Source: Artocarpus heterophyllus (Eukaryota > Streptophyta > Magnoliopsida > Rosales > Moraceae). Taken from it: a stretch of DNA of 64,000 nt. This document shows positions 11,975 to 23,774 of the stretch, one piece after another. Made by a program: the position numbers and the translations under genes. The stretch lies in contig CM046354.1 of the NCBI GenBank assembly GCA_025403435.1, positions 38,677,041-38,741,040 of the forward strand, written 5' to 3'. The notes under the pieces were generated by a model. The model had not been told where the DNA came from and did no database searches. It saw nothing but the letters and a program-made list of their open reading frames with translations. Every line of letters starts with the position of its first letter. Within the stretch, counting starts at the first letter, position 1.

Positions 11975-12065
11975 GACAGTTTGGCCTACCGATCCACGTG
12001 TTCGGCCTGTCGATGGGGCCTGTTCGGCCTGCCGATCAGGTGGTTCGGCCTGCCGATCAGCGAAG
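11975..12065 (+). promoter_or_regulatory. GC-rich near-palindrome cluster in LTR U3
   Basis: Four close copies of a tttggcc/ttcggcc + tgccgatc motif occur in about 90 bp of otherwise AT-rich LTR. They lie about 110-200 bp upstream of the TATA box. The 3' LTR has three (19545-19595). The position suggests cis-regulatory repeats. The cluster is also dense in CG and CHG sites, the usual plant methylation contexts. The function is inferred. Confidence 0.5.
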
Positions 12066-12174
12066 GATAAGATCACGCGTTTCCACATGGATCTTATCAG
12101 ATATTGATCCGAACTTGATCCTATTTCGAGTTTTTGAGACCTAATCTGATAAGGACTGACCCGAGGACTAATCT

Positions 12175-12183
12175 CTATATAAA
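12175..12183 (+). promoter_or_regulatory. TATA box of the 5' LTR
   Basis: CTATATAAA followed by GGG lies in the last quarter of the LTR, where a copia promoter is expected. The same motif is at 19707-19715 in the 3' LTR. Transcription would start about 30 bp downstream, near 12210. Confidence 0.7.
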
Positions 12184-12578
12184 GGGAGTAAGTCTTAAGA
12201 GTTACTCAGATCAATTGAGAGATTAAGAGTGATACTCTGCTAGTGAGAATCTGAAAACTCCCTGAGAGCTCTTGTTCACAAATCACAAATACTTGCTTTG
12301 GGTTCTCTTGATTGGTTCGAAGGAGAGTTACCTAGTGGAAGAGCTGTACGTGTGAGCCCACACTCACTCCGGTCGTGGAAAGAGAATAGCAAAGAAGACC
12401 AGTTAGTTGAGGCTCTTTTTGAACGTTACTTCTCTTCACATTTTGCGAGGGTTCTTCGGCACACAAAAGTTAGTAAGATCTGGTTAATTTATGCATATAG
12501 CATGTCAAACTTGTGTTTTGAAAAATACTCTGATGTAAAATTTTTAAAATTCCACTACGCCCTATTTTTTCCAACAAT

Positions 12579-12591
12579 TGGTATCAGAGCC
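12579..12591 (+). other. Primer-binding site, initiator-Met tRNA type
   Basis: TGGTATCAGAGCC lies 2 bp after the LTR end. It is the classical plant copia PBS complementary to the 3' end of initiator methionine tRNA. Confidence 0.92.
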
Positions 12592-14243
12592 ATGGTTTTT
12601 ACATAAATTTACAAGTTTGTGATCATGTTATATGTATAAATTTTGTGATCTTAATCTCTCGTATGCTTGAATTTAATTTTATAAAAAGTTGACACTCTAG
12701 GTTTCTATATATTATATATGTTGTGATGGATTATGTAGTGAATGTTTATTAATTAATTATGGTTGATTAAATTCTTATATTAATTATTTATTAATTAATT
12801 AATTTATACTGGTTATGGTTCCTTAGAGGTTAGAATGTGTATTTAGGTTTTTCATGTAAATGGATGGCGAACTATCATCTCCGTCTAGGAATTGTTATTT
12901 AATTTTAAATTTGTAAGAATTTTGTAATTAAATAATTATTTGGAGAAGACGGATCTAGAAGAATGATGATGGCGCACCCAGGTATTTTTTGAGTCTCTAA
13001 TTTTTGTTTTTGAATTGTTGAAAATAAAATTAATGAATTGCATTTAAAAATTGTATTTTCTGGAATGAAAATTTCTGCTCGGTCGGCATGCCGAACCTCA
13101 TAGTTCGACAGGCCGATGGTCACAGATCGGCAGGCTTGACTTGTGGTTCGATAGGCCATTAGTGGGGCAGAAATCAAACAGCTCTGGCGGCAGGCCAAGC
13201 TTCCAGTTTGGCAGGCCGAACTATCATGAGTCGGGAAGCCGATCTTCCAATCGGTAGGCTGATGGAGCATGACCGGCAGGCCGATCACCTAGATCGGCCT
13301 ATCGGCCAATAGTTGGAAAATTTTCAAAAAATGTGCAGTTTTTTCGATGCAGTTTTAAATTTGGATATGACCGGAAATATGAAGTATTCGATTCATACGG
13401 GATTGAAGACTTGAAGATGGGAATTACATGAAGAAGGATATAACCTGAGGATTCAAGGATGAAGAATTGATAATACATCTCGATTATTCTCTTGTAATCT
13501 TAGTTTTCTATTCTCTAGGGTGGAGCCATAATATTACAGTTATTTATTATTTTGCTTGTAGCTTTGCTTGATTGCTTTGCTTGTCTGCATTATAATATGA
13601 TTTATCATGTATATTGATAACATGTCATGTAGAATAGGGAGTGCCACTCATATTAAAATTGTTCATGCATATTCTTAAAATAAAACCTTGATTTCAAAAG
13701 ATTGAGTGGGAGAAGGTTTTCGAAGAGAGGACCTAAGGCCTCCATCGTTAGTCCATAGGCAGAACATGGTGGTCCCAACCCCTAGGAAGGGATTTCTATC
13801 ATGTACCAAATTGGATCTCTTAAAGGATAAGGTATTTTAGCATGATTTATGGTTGCATACTCCTAGGTGGTGATTATAAATCATGGATAAAATATTGAGA
13901 CGATGGTTATACACTTACGTCAATTTTATTATTAACCTCCCCTAGGAGCTTTGTTAATAAAATTAATGGCCAAAGAAACGATTATTAATATACGTTGGAT
14001 CATACGAGTCTTGGATGGCATATATTAATCAGGAGGGGATCCGTGTTCCTAATTGAATTTGGCATGACTCTCCTGGGAGCTTGTTGAATTCTGAGTTTGG
14101 AATTATCATTGTAAGGTTGTGATATTTTCAAGGTTTTGACACATAAAAACATTTGTATTTTTTTTACATGATTGTGTTATCTTACTAAATTATTATTATA
14201 TGTTTGCTTATGTTTGGTATATGACTCTTTATTGTAGATTAAA
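12592..14243 (+). other. Long untranslated leader of element 2
   Basis: About 1.65 kb between PBS and gag without a plausible ORF. It contains a second and larger cluster of CGGCAGGCCGAT-type motifs in both orientations at about 13078-13315. Positions 13968-14243 match the first 275 bases of the window (element 1), showing that the leader is a shared family feature. Confidence 0.7.
13078..13315 (+). repeat. Cluster of CGGCAGGCCGA-type motifs in the leader
   Basis: About ten imperfect copies of GATCGGCAGGCCGA and its reverse complement occur within 240 bp, separated by unrelated short spacers, for example near 13132, 13220 and 13275. The spacing is irregular, so this is not a simple tandem array. 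The transcript could form many alternative hairpins. It is the same motif as in the LTR cluster. Confidence 0.7.
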
Positions 14244-17200
14244 AATGTCTAAAAACGCTTTATCATCGATACTTGACAAAAACTATTAACCGGAGAGAAT
14301 TATAATGATTGGAAACGGAACCTGGATATCGTCCTATCCTTTGAGAAACTGAAATATATATTGACAACCCCTTATCCTCCCGAGCCTACGGAAGACTCAA
14401 CTAATGAGCAATTCCAAGCGTATGATTGCTGGAAAGATGCTAATGATCAGGCCCGCTACTATGTTATGGCCAGCATGAATAACGTGCTGCAGGCTTAACA
14501 TCAGGATTATGAGACTGCGAAGCAGATCTTGGATAATCTTGAGGATATGTTTGGAGGCCAGGCCATAACAAAGCGGCAAGGGGCGCTTCAAAAACTTCTT
14601 AACTGTAGACAGAGGCCGGGGACATCTGTAAAGGAGCATATGATGTTGGTCATAGGTTACCTTGCTAAGGCTCAAACCAATGGAGCTGACATCGAAGCTG
14701 AAACTCAGATGACTATGGTCTTTGAGACTCTGTCAAAGGAATTTATTTCATTTAGAGCTACATTTAATTTAAGCAATAGACAGGATATGACCTTGACGGA
14801 ACTGATGAAATAGTTAAAGGAGTTCGAACTGCTAATCATGGAGTCTCCAGCAGTTAGTGAGGCCAACATGGTAGCTGCTTCTAATTCCAATCTCAACTCT
14901 GGGAATGGAAAGAAGCAACTGGCAAAGAATAGAAAGTCTTCTATTCCTACTACTACCAAGAGCAAGAAGAAGAAAAAGAAGAACCCAAAGAAGCTTAAGT
15001 GCTTCTTCTATGGGAAGGTCGGGCATATCAAGAAGTATTGTAAGGACTTCCTTTCCAAAGGAGGTAGGTGTGATCTTTTGTATTTAGAAACTTGCTTAGT
15101 TGAGGAATCAAGTGACATTTGGGTCATAAATTCTGGTGCAACTAATCATGTTTGTGTTTCTCTACAAGGGTTCAAAGAAACGAGAAGTCTACTGCATGAG
15201 GACTTCATGCTTCAAATGGGCGATGGATCCTTGGTCTCAGCGGAAGCAGTGGGAAACGTCCATCTTTATTTTGATAATTATAGGAATTTATTTTTGCAAG
15301 ATTGTTTTTATGTTCCTAAATTTAAAAGGAATTTAATTTATGTTTCTTGTTTATTTAAAGACTCCTACTTGGTTTCTTTTAATGATAAAGCGGTGATTCA
15401 TAAAAACAAATCTTGTATCTGTTCTAGATGGATGCAAAATAATCTATATTTTATCAAACCTAAGATGGACTTATTGCTTAATGCTGAGATGAATGATAAT
15501 GACTCTAAAAGACTTAAAACTTCTTACTCTAATAAGACTTATCTTTGGCATTTGCACCTTGGTCATATTAACATGAATAGGATTTAAAGGTTGGTAAGGG
15601 AGAGACCTTTCAGTCACTTAAAGGTGAAATCTATACCTCAATGTGAATCTTGTTTGGAGGGTAAAATGACCAAAAGACCATTCGGGGCTAAGGGCAATAG
15701 AGCCAAAGGTGTTCTAGAACTTGTGCATAGTGATGTTTGCAGACCAATGAACATCCGGGCACGATGAGGGTATGAGTACTTCGTCACTTTTATAGATGAT
15801 TACTCAAGATATGGGTATTTGTACCTGATACACCACAAAAACAAAACTTTTGACAAGTTCAGGGAGTTTCAGGATGAAGTGGAAAAGCAATTGGGTAGAC
15901 CCATAAAGGCACTTCGATCCGATCGAGGTAGAGAATACCTTTCTGATGAGTTCTTGGGACACTTATTAGAGAATGAGATTTTATCCCATTTGACTGCGCC
16001 GGGCACTCCGCAGCAGAATGGCATAGCGGAGAGAAGAAATATGACTTTATTAGACATGGTCAGGTCTATGATAAGTTATTCATCATTGTCTTTATCCTTT
16101 TGGGGATATGCACTACAAACTGCATATTATCTTTTGAACAATGTGCCTTCAAAATCGGTCCCTAAAACTCCTCACAAGTTGTGGACGGGTAGGAAGACAT
16201 CCTTAAACCATATTCGCATATGGGAATGTCCTGTTTAAGGATCCGAATAAGTTGGAAGCATGTTCAAAGTTTGCGTGTTTGTAGGATATCCAAAAGGGAC
16301 TAAAGGGGGTTATTTTTATAACCCAAAGGAAAATAAAGTCGTTGTTTCAACTAATGCAACTTTCCTTGAGGAGAGTTACATGGACGATTGTAAACCTCGA
16401 AGCAAAATGGTGCTTGAGGAGTTACAGAGTGATTCGGTCACTCTGGAGGTTCCGAATGAAACCATTCCGATCAGTATAGAAAAACCAAACAAACCTAAAC
16501 AACAACCTAAGGGGCTTCGGCGTAGTGGGAGGATTGTGCCTCAACCTGAGAGGTATATGTTCAATGGGGAGGTCTTTTTGGCTGAACCGTATGAATATGA
16601 CAAGGATCCTTATACTTACGCAGAAGCTATGGAGGATGTTGATTCAAAACTCTAGACAGAGGACATGAACAATGAGACGAAGTCTATGGAGACTAATCAG
16701 GTTTGGGAGCTTGTGGATCTTCCCGAAGGGGTAAAACTCATAGGGTGTAAGTGGATCTGCAAGAGGAAAAGTGGAGTGGATGGAAAGGTCAAAACCTTTA
16801 AGACTAGACTGGTAGCTAAGTGTTATACGCAAAAGAAAGGAATCAATTATGAGGAAACCTTTTCGCTTGTAGCCATGCTTAAGTCCATCCGGATTCTCTT
16901 GTCCATTACTGCCGCTCTTGACTACGAGATTTGGCAGATGGATGTCAAGACGGCTTTTCTGAATGGCTATCTTGATGAGTCTATTTATATGGAACAACCA
17001 GACGGGTTTAAGGTCACGGGTCAAGAGGGTAAGGTTTGTAGGCTGCTAAAGTCAATTTATGGACTTAAGTAGGCTTCTTGTTCTTGGAACATAAGATTTG
17101 ATCAGGAGATCACGACTTATAGGTTCTCACAAAATGTTGATGAACCATGTGTTTACAAACACATTAAGGATGGGAAGGTGGTTTTTCTACTGCTCTATGT

Positions 17201-18160
17201 AGATGACATTCTGCTAATTAGCAATGACGTTGGGGCGTTGTCATCGGTCAAATTATGGTTGACCAAGCAGTTTGACATGAAGGACTTAGGTGAGGCTAAT
17301 TTTGTTCTCGGTATCCAGATCTTTTGGGATAGGAAGAACAAAATGATAGCTTTGTCCCAGACCGACTACATAGATAAAATTCTCATGAGGTTTGCAATGT
17401 AGGATTCTAAGAAAGGTGGGCAACCATCTAGGTTTAGAATTGCTCTTTCTAAGAAAGACTCTCCAAAGTCTTATGAAGAAAGAGAATACATGAAGAAGGT
17501 GCTTTATGCTTCGATAGTGGGTAGTCTCATGTATGCCATGCTTTGCACACGACCGGATATTAGTTATGCGGTCGGGATTGTAAGTCGATTTTAGGCGGAT
17601 CCAGAACCAAACCATTGGGTTACGGTAAAGCATATTTTCAAGTACCTGAGAAGGACTCGAGGGTGTATGCTTGTGTATTTGGGTGAGGACTTGACTCCTC
17701 TAGGATACACTGACTTAGATTTTCAATCCTGTTTCGATTCTAGGAAATCGACTTCAGGTTTTGTGTTTACTCTGGGCAACGGTGCCATCAGTTGGAGAAG
17801 TGCTAAGCAAGATTGCACTTCAGATTCAACGATAGAGGCCAAGTATGTGGCAGCTAGTGATGCTTCAAAAGAAGCAGTGTGGCTCCATAAGTTCTTTAGG
17901 GATCTTAAGGTAGTTCCTGGTATGGATAAGGCGGTATCACTGTACTGTGATAACAGTGCGGCGGTAGCCAATGCTAAGGAACCAAGATTTCATAAGAAGA
18001 ATAAGCATATTGATCGGAAGAATCATGTGATAAAGGATTTCGTTGAGGGCGGGCATGTCATGGTATGCAACATCACGTCAGAGGACAATTTAGCTAATCC
18101 ATTTACGAAGACACTTACTGGGAGAGTCTTCGAAAAGCATGTGGAAGCTATCAGGATGTG
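14244..18160 (+). pseudogene. Degenerate copia gag-pol (element 2)
   Basis: The ATG at 14244 matches that of element 1. A 1-bp loss near 14285 shifts the gag frame, and stops follow (TAA near 14497, TAG at 14811). The zinc knuckle reads CFFYGKVGHIKKYC (second Cys to Tyr, about 15000-15040). The protease motif is VINSGATNHVC (catalytic Asp to Asn). The integrase covers about 15540-16240 with a stop at about 15586 and a TGA near 15767. A Ser/Pro linker (RRSGRIVPQPERYMF) leads to RT (16665-17400: MDVKTAFLNGYLDE, LLYVDDILL) with TAG codons at about 17069 and 17399. RNase H (17667-18160) keeps SKHID-type motifs. It keeps the 0.9-kb pol segment that element 1 lost. Confidence 0.9.
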
Positions 18161-18189
18161 AGATTTGTCATCTTTACTCACTTAGTGCA

Positions 18190-18199
18190 AGTGGGAGAT
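18190..18199 (+). other. Polypurine tract (element 2)
   Basis: AGTGGGAGAT sits directly before the 3' LTR start at 18200, identical to the tract in element 1. Confidence 0.75.
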
Positions 18200-20107
18200 T
18201 GTTAGACATGTATGCCCTAAGAAGTAAAAATGTAATAAGTTTTTGGAGACATTTTTATCAATAAAGAATTTATTTATTATTTATATACCAAATCTTGTCC
18301 TCTTTACGTTTATATTTGTTGAATGTATGTTAAGCAAACAAAAGTCTGAGACTGTCAGTTTAAACCTTAAGAATTGGGCATATGATGGACGGATTATGCG
18401 GAAGACACGATTCTTAAGGTGATGGTCTAAATTATACGATCCGTAATCGAGGGAATAAAATTGGGCGCTTTATTCATGCAAAGATTGTTATATTGTCCAT
18501 ATCCCTTTTGGGAGATGGTTTGTCTTGACCATCAGAGGTGGACCCGTGAATAGAAACATTGGCATGTTGTCATAGGTGACGATGTGTTGGATCGGGACAT
18601 AAAGTGAATTGATTTGGATTAATAATTATGTCTCGGTAAATCGATTCACTTTAGACAATCATTTGTATTGTATCTTAATCCTGAGATGAATAGTAGGCCT
18701 GTTGTCTTGGCTTGTGTCTTTTGATGTACCAAAGGATGACACCCACATATCCTCTTATATGCGTTATTCTATAATTGAAAAACTAGAGCGCTCAACCATT
18801 TGGATACACAAGTGTAACCAAATGGTATATTATCATTGGATAGTAAGTTTTTTGATAGTGAGATAATGGAACGTAAGATAAAAATAATCGAGATGGTAAG
18901 ACAGAACTTGTCCTTAAGCCGATTATGGATTATCATATGGGGATAAAATATACTATGATATGTCATGGAGACTTAGGTATACGAGCTTCGTAATTTTATT
19001 TAGTTCGAGAGTGCAGCTCCAAGCTTTTAGTGGAGTAGCGTTGGAGTTGATAATTATGAAATGTATATCTGGGATATTAGGTTTCATAATTATCGAGAGC
19101 TTGAACTATATAGGTCCATTTGGTCCCCTTTGCTAGCTCACAACATCCTGTAACGATACGACGTGCTTTTCCAATAATTGGTAACTTATGTCGGATTTAT
19201 TAGATTGGTTGAAATTTGGAAGAATCAAATAATTCATGTCTGTTTATCAGTTGAATTAATTTTGTGATAAAAAAATTAATTCAAGATAAACTTGTTGAAT
19301 TATAAGGATCAGATAATTCTTGTCTGTTTGTCAGTTGATTTAATTTTGGATAAAATTAGATCAAGATAAACTTGTAGAATTATTGGGAATTGATTTATTT
19401 TCTTAAAGATTATCTAGATAAAGTTGTTTTGATCAAATAACTTCTATATTGGGTTATTTGAATTAAAACTGAGACTTTATCCTATAGAATCTCAGGTGGA
19501 AAATAAAAGATTCGCGAGATTTTTATTTGGCAGTTTGGCCTGTCGATCCACGTCTTCGGCCTGCCGATCAGGTGGTTCGGCCTGCCGATTAGCGAAGGAT
19601 AAGATCACGCGTTTCCACGCAGATCTTTTCAGATATTGATCCGAACTTAATCTTGTTTTGAGTTTTTCAGACCTAATCTGATAAGGACTGACCCCAAGAC
19701 CAATCTCTATATAAAGGGAGTAAGTCTTAAGAGTTACTCAGATCAATTGAGAGATTAAGAGTGATACTCTGCTAGTGAGAATATGAAAACCCCCTGAGAG
19801 CTCTTGTTTACAAATCACGAACACTTGCTTTGGGTTCTCTCGATTGGTTGGAAGGAGAGTCACCTGGTGGAAGAGCTGTACGTGTGAGCCCACACTCACT
19901 CCGGTCGTGGAAAGAGATAACAAAGAAGACCAGTTGGTTGAGGCTCTTCTAGAACGTTACTTCTCTTCACGTTTTGCAAGGGTTCTTCGGCACACAAAGG
20001 TTAGTAAGATCTAGTTAATTTATGCATATAACATGTCAAACTTGTGTTTTGGAAAATACTCTGATGTAAAATTTTTAAAATTCCACTACGCCCTATTTTA
20101 TCCAACA
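18200..20107 (+). repeat. 3' LTR of element 2 (1908 bp)
   Basis: It starts TGTTAGACATG and ends TCCAACA. It lacks about 118 bp present in the 5' LTR (junction near 18748, cccacat|atcctc) and one unit of the GC-rich motif. It keeps the TATA box at 19707. The two LTRs otherwise align throughout with scattered substitutions. Confidence 0.95.
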
Positions 20108-20112
20108 ACCAG
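20108..20112 (+). repeat. Target site duplication accag (right copy)
   Basis: It matches 10535-10539. Removing element 2 and one copy rejoins the older LTR as ...gaagaccag|ttgattaacg..., which aligns with gaagaccagttggttgagg in the other LTRs. Confidence 0.9.
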
Positions 20113-20286
20113 TTGATTAACGCTCTTTGAAACGTTCTTCTCTTCACTGATTGTTAGTGCTCTTTGGTATATAAAAAGTTAGTAAGATCTGTCATTAATT
20201 TATGTATATAGCATATCAAACTTGTGTTTTGAAAAATACTCTAATTTAAAATTTTTAAAATTTTGTTGCGTTTTTGTTTTCTAACA
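20113..20286 (+). repeat. Older copia-family LTR, right part
   Basis: It continues the LTR interrupted at 10539 and ends with the family terminus TTTTCTAACA at 20286. It is more diverged from the element 2 LTRs than those are from each other, in line with greater age. Confidence 0.85.
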
Positions 20287-20441
20287 AATCCTTAATTCCA
20301 TTTAACCCTCATCCATTTTATCCCATTTTCCCCAAAAATTAGTCACTTATGTATTTGTACTCAAATACCCTTGAAAGAGACACACTTAACAATCATGTGA
20401 TCATGAAAATAGAGAAATTAGAAGGATGTCAGGCAAGCCAT

Positions 20442-22363
20442 GTTGGAAAATAGTACGCAACAGAATTTTAAAAATTTTAAATCAGAATATTTTTCAAAAC
20501 ACAAGTTTGACATATTAAGTATATAAATTAATGACAGATCTTATGTTCCTCTTTTGTATGCTGAAGTCAGCAGGAATCTGTAAAAATAAGAACGTTCTAG
20601 AAGAGCCTCAACCAACTGATCTTTTTTGCTACTCTCTATCCACGATTGGAGTGTGAGTGATCGCACGTCATATAGTTGTTCCTCCAGTGACTCTCATTCC
20701 AACCACTTGAGAAAACCTAGAGCTAAGATTTTTGATGTTGAATAATAACTCTGAGGGAGTTTCAAAGTTTCTTTCACTAGAGTACTCACTCTATGCTTCT
20801 CAAAGGATCTAAAAAATAAAGAAAACTTGCTTCCTTTTTATAGTGGTCAACACTAGGGTTAAACCTTATTAGATTAGGCTTCAAAATTCGAGTCTTGATC
20901 AACCTCTGATGAAAAATGCGTTAAAAATGGGTAACTTGATTATTACATATTCAGTAAGCTGATCTGGGAGCTCGACCTGTCGAACCAGCTCCATTGGCCT
21001 GTCAAACTTACGATCATCTAGAATCCTCAGAATATCTTATTTTTACCCGAGAATCTTAATAGAGCCTCAGTTTTAATTCAAATAACTCAATAAAAAAGTT
21101 ATCTGATTAAAACAATCATATACAGATAATCTCATAGTAAATAAAATATTATCTAAATAATTCAACATATTTATCTTGAATTAATTTACACAATTAATTC
21201 AACTGATAAACTAACATTAATTCTTAAATATACTCTTATTGAATTTTAACCAATTTAATAATCAACACAAGTCACCAATACGTAGGAAAAATACGCATAT
21301 TATTACAAGATTTATTACAAGCTAGCAAAAGGGACCCAATGGACATATATAGATCAAGCTCCTATAATTATAAAGTACAATATCCTAGATACATATTTTA
21401 TAATTATCAACTCTAATGCTACTCTACTAAAAGCTTGGAGCTGTACTCTCGAACTATATAAAATTACGAAGTTCCAATAAGCTAATCGTCCATGATATAT
21501 CATAATGTGTCACATCCTAATAGATATTCATAATTAGCTTAAGGACAAGTTCCATTTTATCGTCCCAATTATTTTTATCTTATGTTCTATTATCTCACCA
21601 TTGGAATACTTACTATTTATAAATAGTATACTATTTGGTTACACCTATGTATCCAAATGGTTAAGCGCTTCAGTCTTCAAACTACAGAATAATGCATGTA
21701 AGAGAATATCATTAACTTTACAAAAAGAGCTATAGATTCTATATCTATGAATAACTAGTCTATGTCAATCAAGAGTCATGTCCCCAATGTACCAGTATAC
21801 ATACCATCATCAAATCAGGATGTCACCTTTTGGTATATCAAAAGACATAAGTCAAGAATACGGGCCTATTAGTGATTTCAGGATTAAGATACAACATATA
21901 TGATTGTGTAAAGTGAATTGATTTAAACAAAAGGAATTATTAACCAAATCAATTCAACCTTTTGTCCCGATCTAATACATCATCACCAATGACCATATAC
22001 TTATGTTTCTACTCGCGGAGTCGCACTTCAATGACCAAGACAAACCATCTGTCGTTAGAGATATAGATAACATAACAATCTTAGCATAAACAAAGCACCC
22101 AATTTTATTTACTCGATTGCGGATCTTATCAGTTAGACTATCACGTTTAGGATTTATGTCTTTGCATAATCTGTCCATCATATGCACGACCTTAAAGGTT
22201 TAGACTGACAATCTCGGACTTTTGTTTGCTTATCATGCATTCAATAAAAATAAACATAAAGAGGATAACATTTAGTATGCGAATAATAAATAAACTCTTT
22301 AATGATAAAAATGTCTCCAAAAGCTTATTACAATATTTAGTTCTTAGGGCACCATGTCTAACA
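20442..22363 (-). repeat. Solo LTR of the copia family, reverse orientation
   Basis: On the plus strand it runs from TGTTGGAAAATAG to CATGTCTAACA, the reverse complement of the family LTR, 1922 bp. It is flanked by agcca (20437-20441) and agtca (22364-22368), a 5-bp duplication with one change. No internal region adjoins it, so it probably arose by recombination between the LTRs of a full element. It contains a weak version of the GC-rich cluster near 20950-21010. Confidence 0.9.
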
Positions 22364-23280
22364 AGTCATTCCTTTTGCACTTTTTTAAGTTTGAGGTCGT
22401 TTCAGTTAAAAACATAGAATCAAGACTCAATTGTTATCTTTTAAAAAGATCAGGGATTATTTTTGAACTATTTACTCCAAAATAAAAAAAAGGAAAATGA
22501 GGCAAATAAACTAAGTTAGAAAAAGGATATAAATTATAAGCTAATTCGATCCAACTAGAAATTAGTAGCCCAATCAAATCAAAAAATATATAGAAATCCA
22601 AAAATGCCCTGCAACTTTCCTTAAAAAAGAAAAGGTCATGCAACTTCAAGAACGACCAAGGTGCAGAGTTCGTCTTCACCATTGCCATCGTCGAAGTTAC
22701 ACGAAAAGGAGGCAACCGGAGTCATGCAATATGTAGGTGTCGTCATCGGTGTCCCACGAGGTGCAAGAGCTTCGCCTGAATCGCTCAAGGTGTAGCCGTG
22801 CAAGAGCCATTGTTGGAGTCATGGCCACCGCTGCCTTCTCGTCCAAAAAGTGCTGACTCTGTCCACTATGTGCTCATTGTTGCTGCGCCATCACCATTTG
22901 CAGAAGACTTCACCAAATTTGCGCAAGGAGAAGTGCCGTAATCAAGCGAGGTGTAGTCATGCAAGTGCCGTCGTCGGAGTTACGGTAAAGGAGGTTACTG
23001 GAGTCACATGGAGATAGCATCGTTGCCGAAGTTGCCACCGAGGCTCGAGTGAAAAGAGGAGGACAGATGAGGGAAAAGAGAAAAAAAAGTAGATCAAGGT
23101 TTTTTTGGAGGAGATGAAGAAGAAGGGATAAAATGTTTAGAAAGACCATAAAATTACAAAAATAATGTATACTTTAATATTTTTAAAAGTGTGTACTTGC
23201 AATAATAATAATTGGAATTGTTTTTTTGGTGCAATTTTCCAAAAAAATAAAAACAAAAACAAAACAAAATTCGTGCACCT
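22364..23280. other. Gene-upstream intergenic stretch, no gene recognised
   Basis: About 0.9 kb without a credible ORF. Between 22630 and 23040 it is less AT-rich and has phrases such as gtcgtcggagt and gtgccgtcgtcgg repeated loosely. This may be a decayed coding or satellite-like remnant, but I cannot name it. Confidence 0.4.
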
Positions 23281-23289
23281 CTTTATTGG

Positions 23290-23336
23290 GCCGATGCAAG
23301 AGAGCCTGAGGAGCCCGACAGAGCCTGAGGAGCCCG
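23290..23336 (+). repeat. Two-copy short tandem repeat
   Basis: The 13-bp phrase gcctgaggagccc occurs twice, 21 bp apart (near 23302 and 23323), within tandem copies of about 20 bp. It lies about 450 bp upstream of the importin start codon. Confidence 0.6.
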
Positions 23337-23389
23337 TCCGACACAAAAACTTTTCAAGAACGCCGCTTGAACGAAGATACGAGGAAGCA

Positions 23390-23402
23390 ATAATATAAAT
23401 AA
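23390..23402 (+). promoter_or_regulatory. Possible TATA box of the importin gene
   Basis: AATATAAATAAAA lies about 380 bp upstream of the start codon and is followed by CT-rich sequence (23450-23500) typical of plant 5' UTRs. The assignment rests on position and composition only. Confidence 0.35.
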
Positions 23403-23774
23403 AAATATTCCTAATGCCCAGTTGAAGGATTTAGGGCATTTCTCTGTGCTTGCCATTGTTTTTCTATTTCTCTTTCCTTTTTTTTTTTCTCCTTCGGATG
23501 CAAGAAAAACAAGACAGAGTTGAGGAGTCAGAAGAAGAAGAATAGAGAGTAGTTTTCGCTTTCACAACTTTATTTTCGCTGGTGAATCTTTCATCGGAAT
23601 CTTGAATCTACTCTGGTCGGTGGAATTTCTCTCTCTCTGCATTTTTGTGGTTTCAATTTTTCTGTACTGAGCTTCTTTGCGATTGGCGATGATCTTCTGC
23701 CAATGCACAATCGGTGATTCTCGCAATTGAGTCTCTTGGAATGTGACTGATTAGGAAGGGAACGACATTTTTCA

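Larger units (their letters stand above)
10540..12576 (+). repeat. 5' LTR of element 2 (2037 bp)
   Basis: It starts TGTTAGACATG and ends TTCCAACA immediately before the PBS. It holds a cluster of CGGCCTGCCGATC-type motifs (about 11975-12065) and a TATA box (12175-12183). Compared with the 3' LTR it has about 118 bp extra near 11090-11205 and one more copy of the GC-rich motif, so the two LTRs have diverged since insertion. Confidence 0.95.
10540..20107 (+). mobile_element. Complete Ty1/copia retrotransposon (element 2)
   Basis: Structure in order: 5' LTR (10540-12576), PBS (12579-12591), a long leader (12592-14243), degenerate gag-pol (14244-18160), a purine tract, then a 3' LTR (18200-20107). 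The perfect 5-bp duplication accag flanks it. Total length is about 9.57 kb and the internal region about 5.6 kb. It is structurally complete, but gag-pol has many stops and frameshifts, so movement would need proteins supplied in trans. It lies within an older LTR of its own family. Confidence 0.95.

Noticed and set aside
13078..13315. CRISPR-like array
   Set aside because: Motif spacing is irregular, copies occur in both orientations, and the context is a plant retrotransposon leader.
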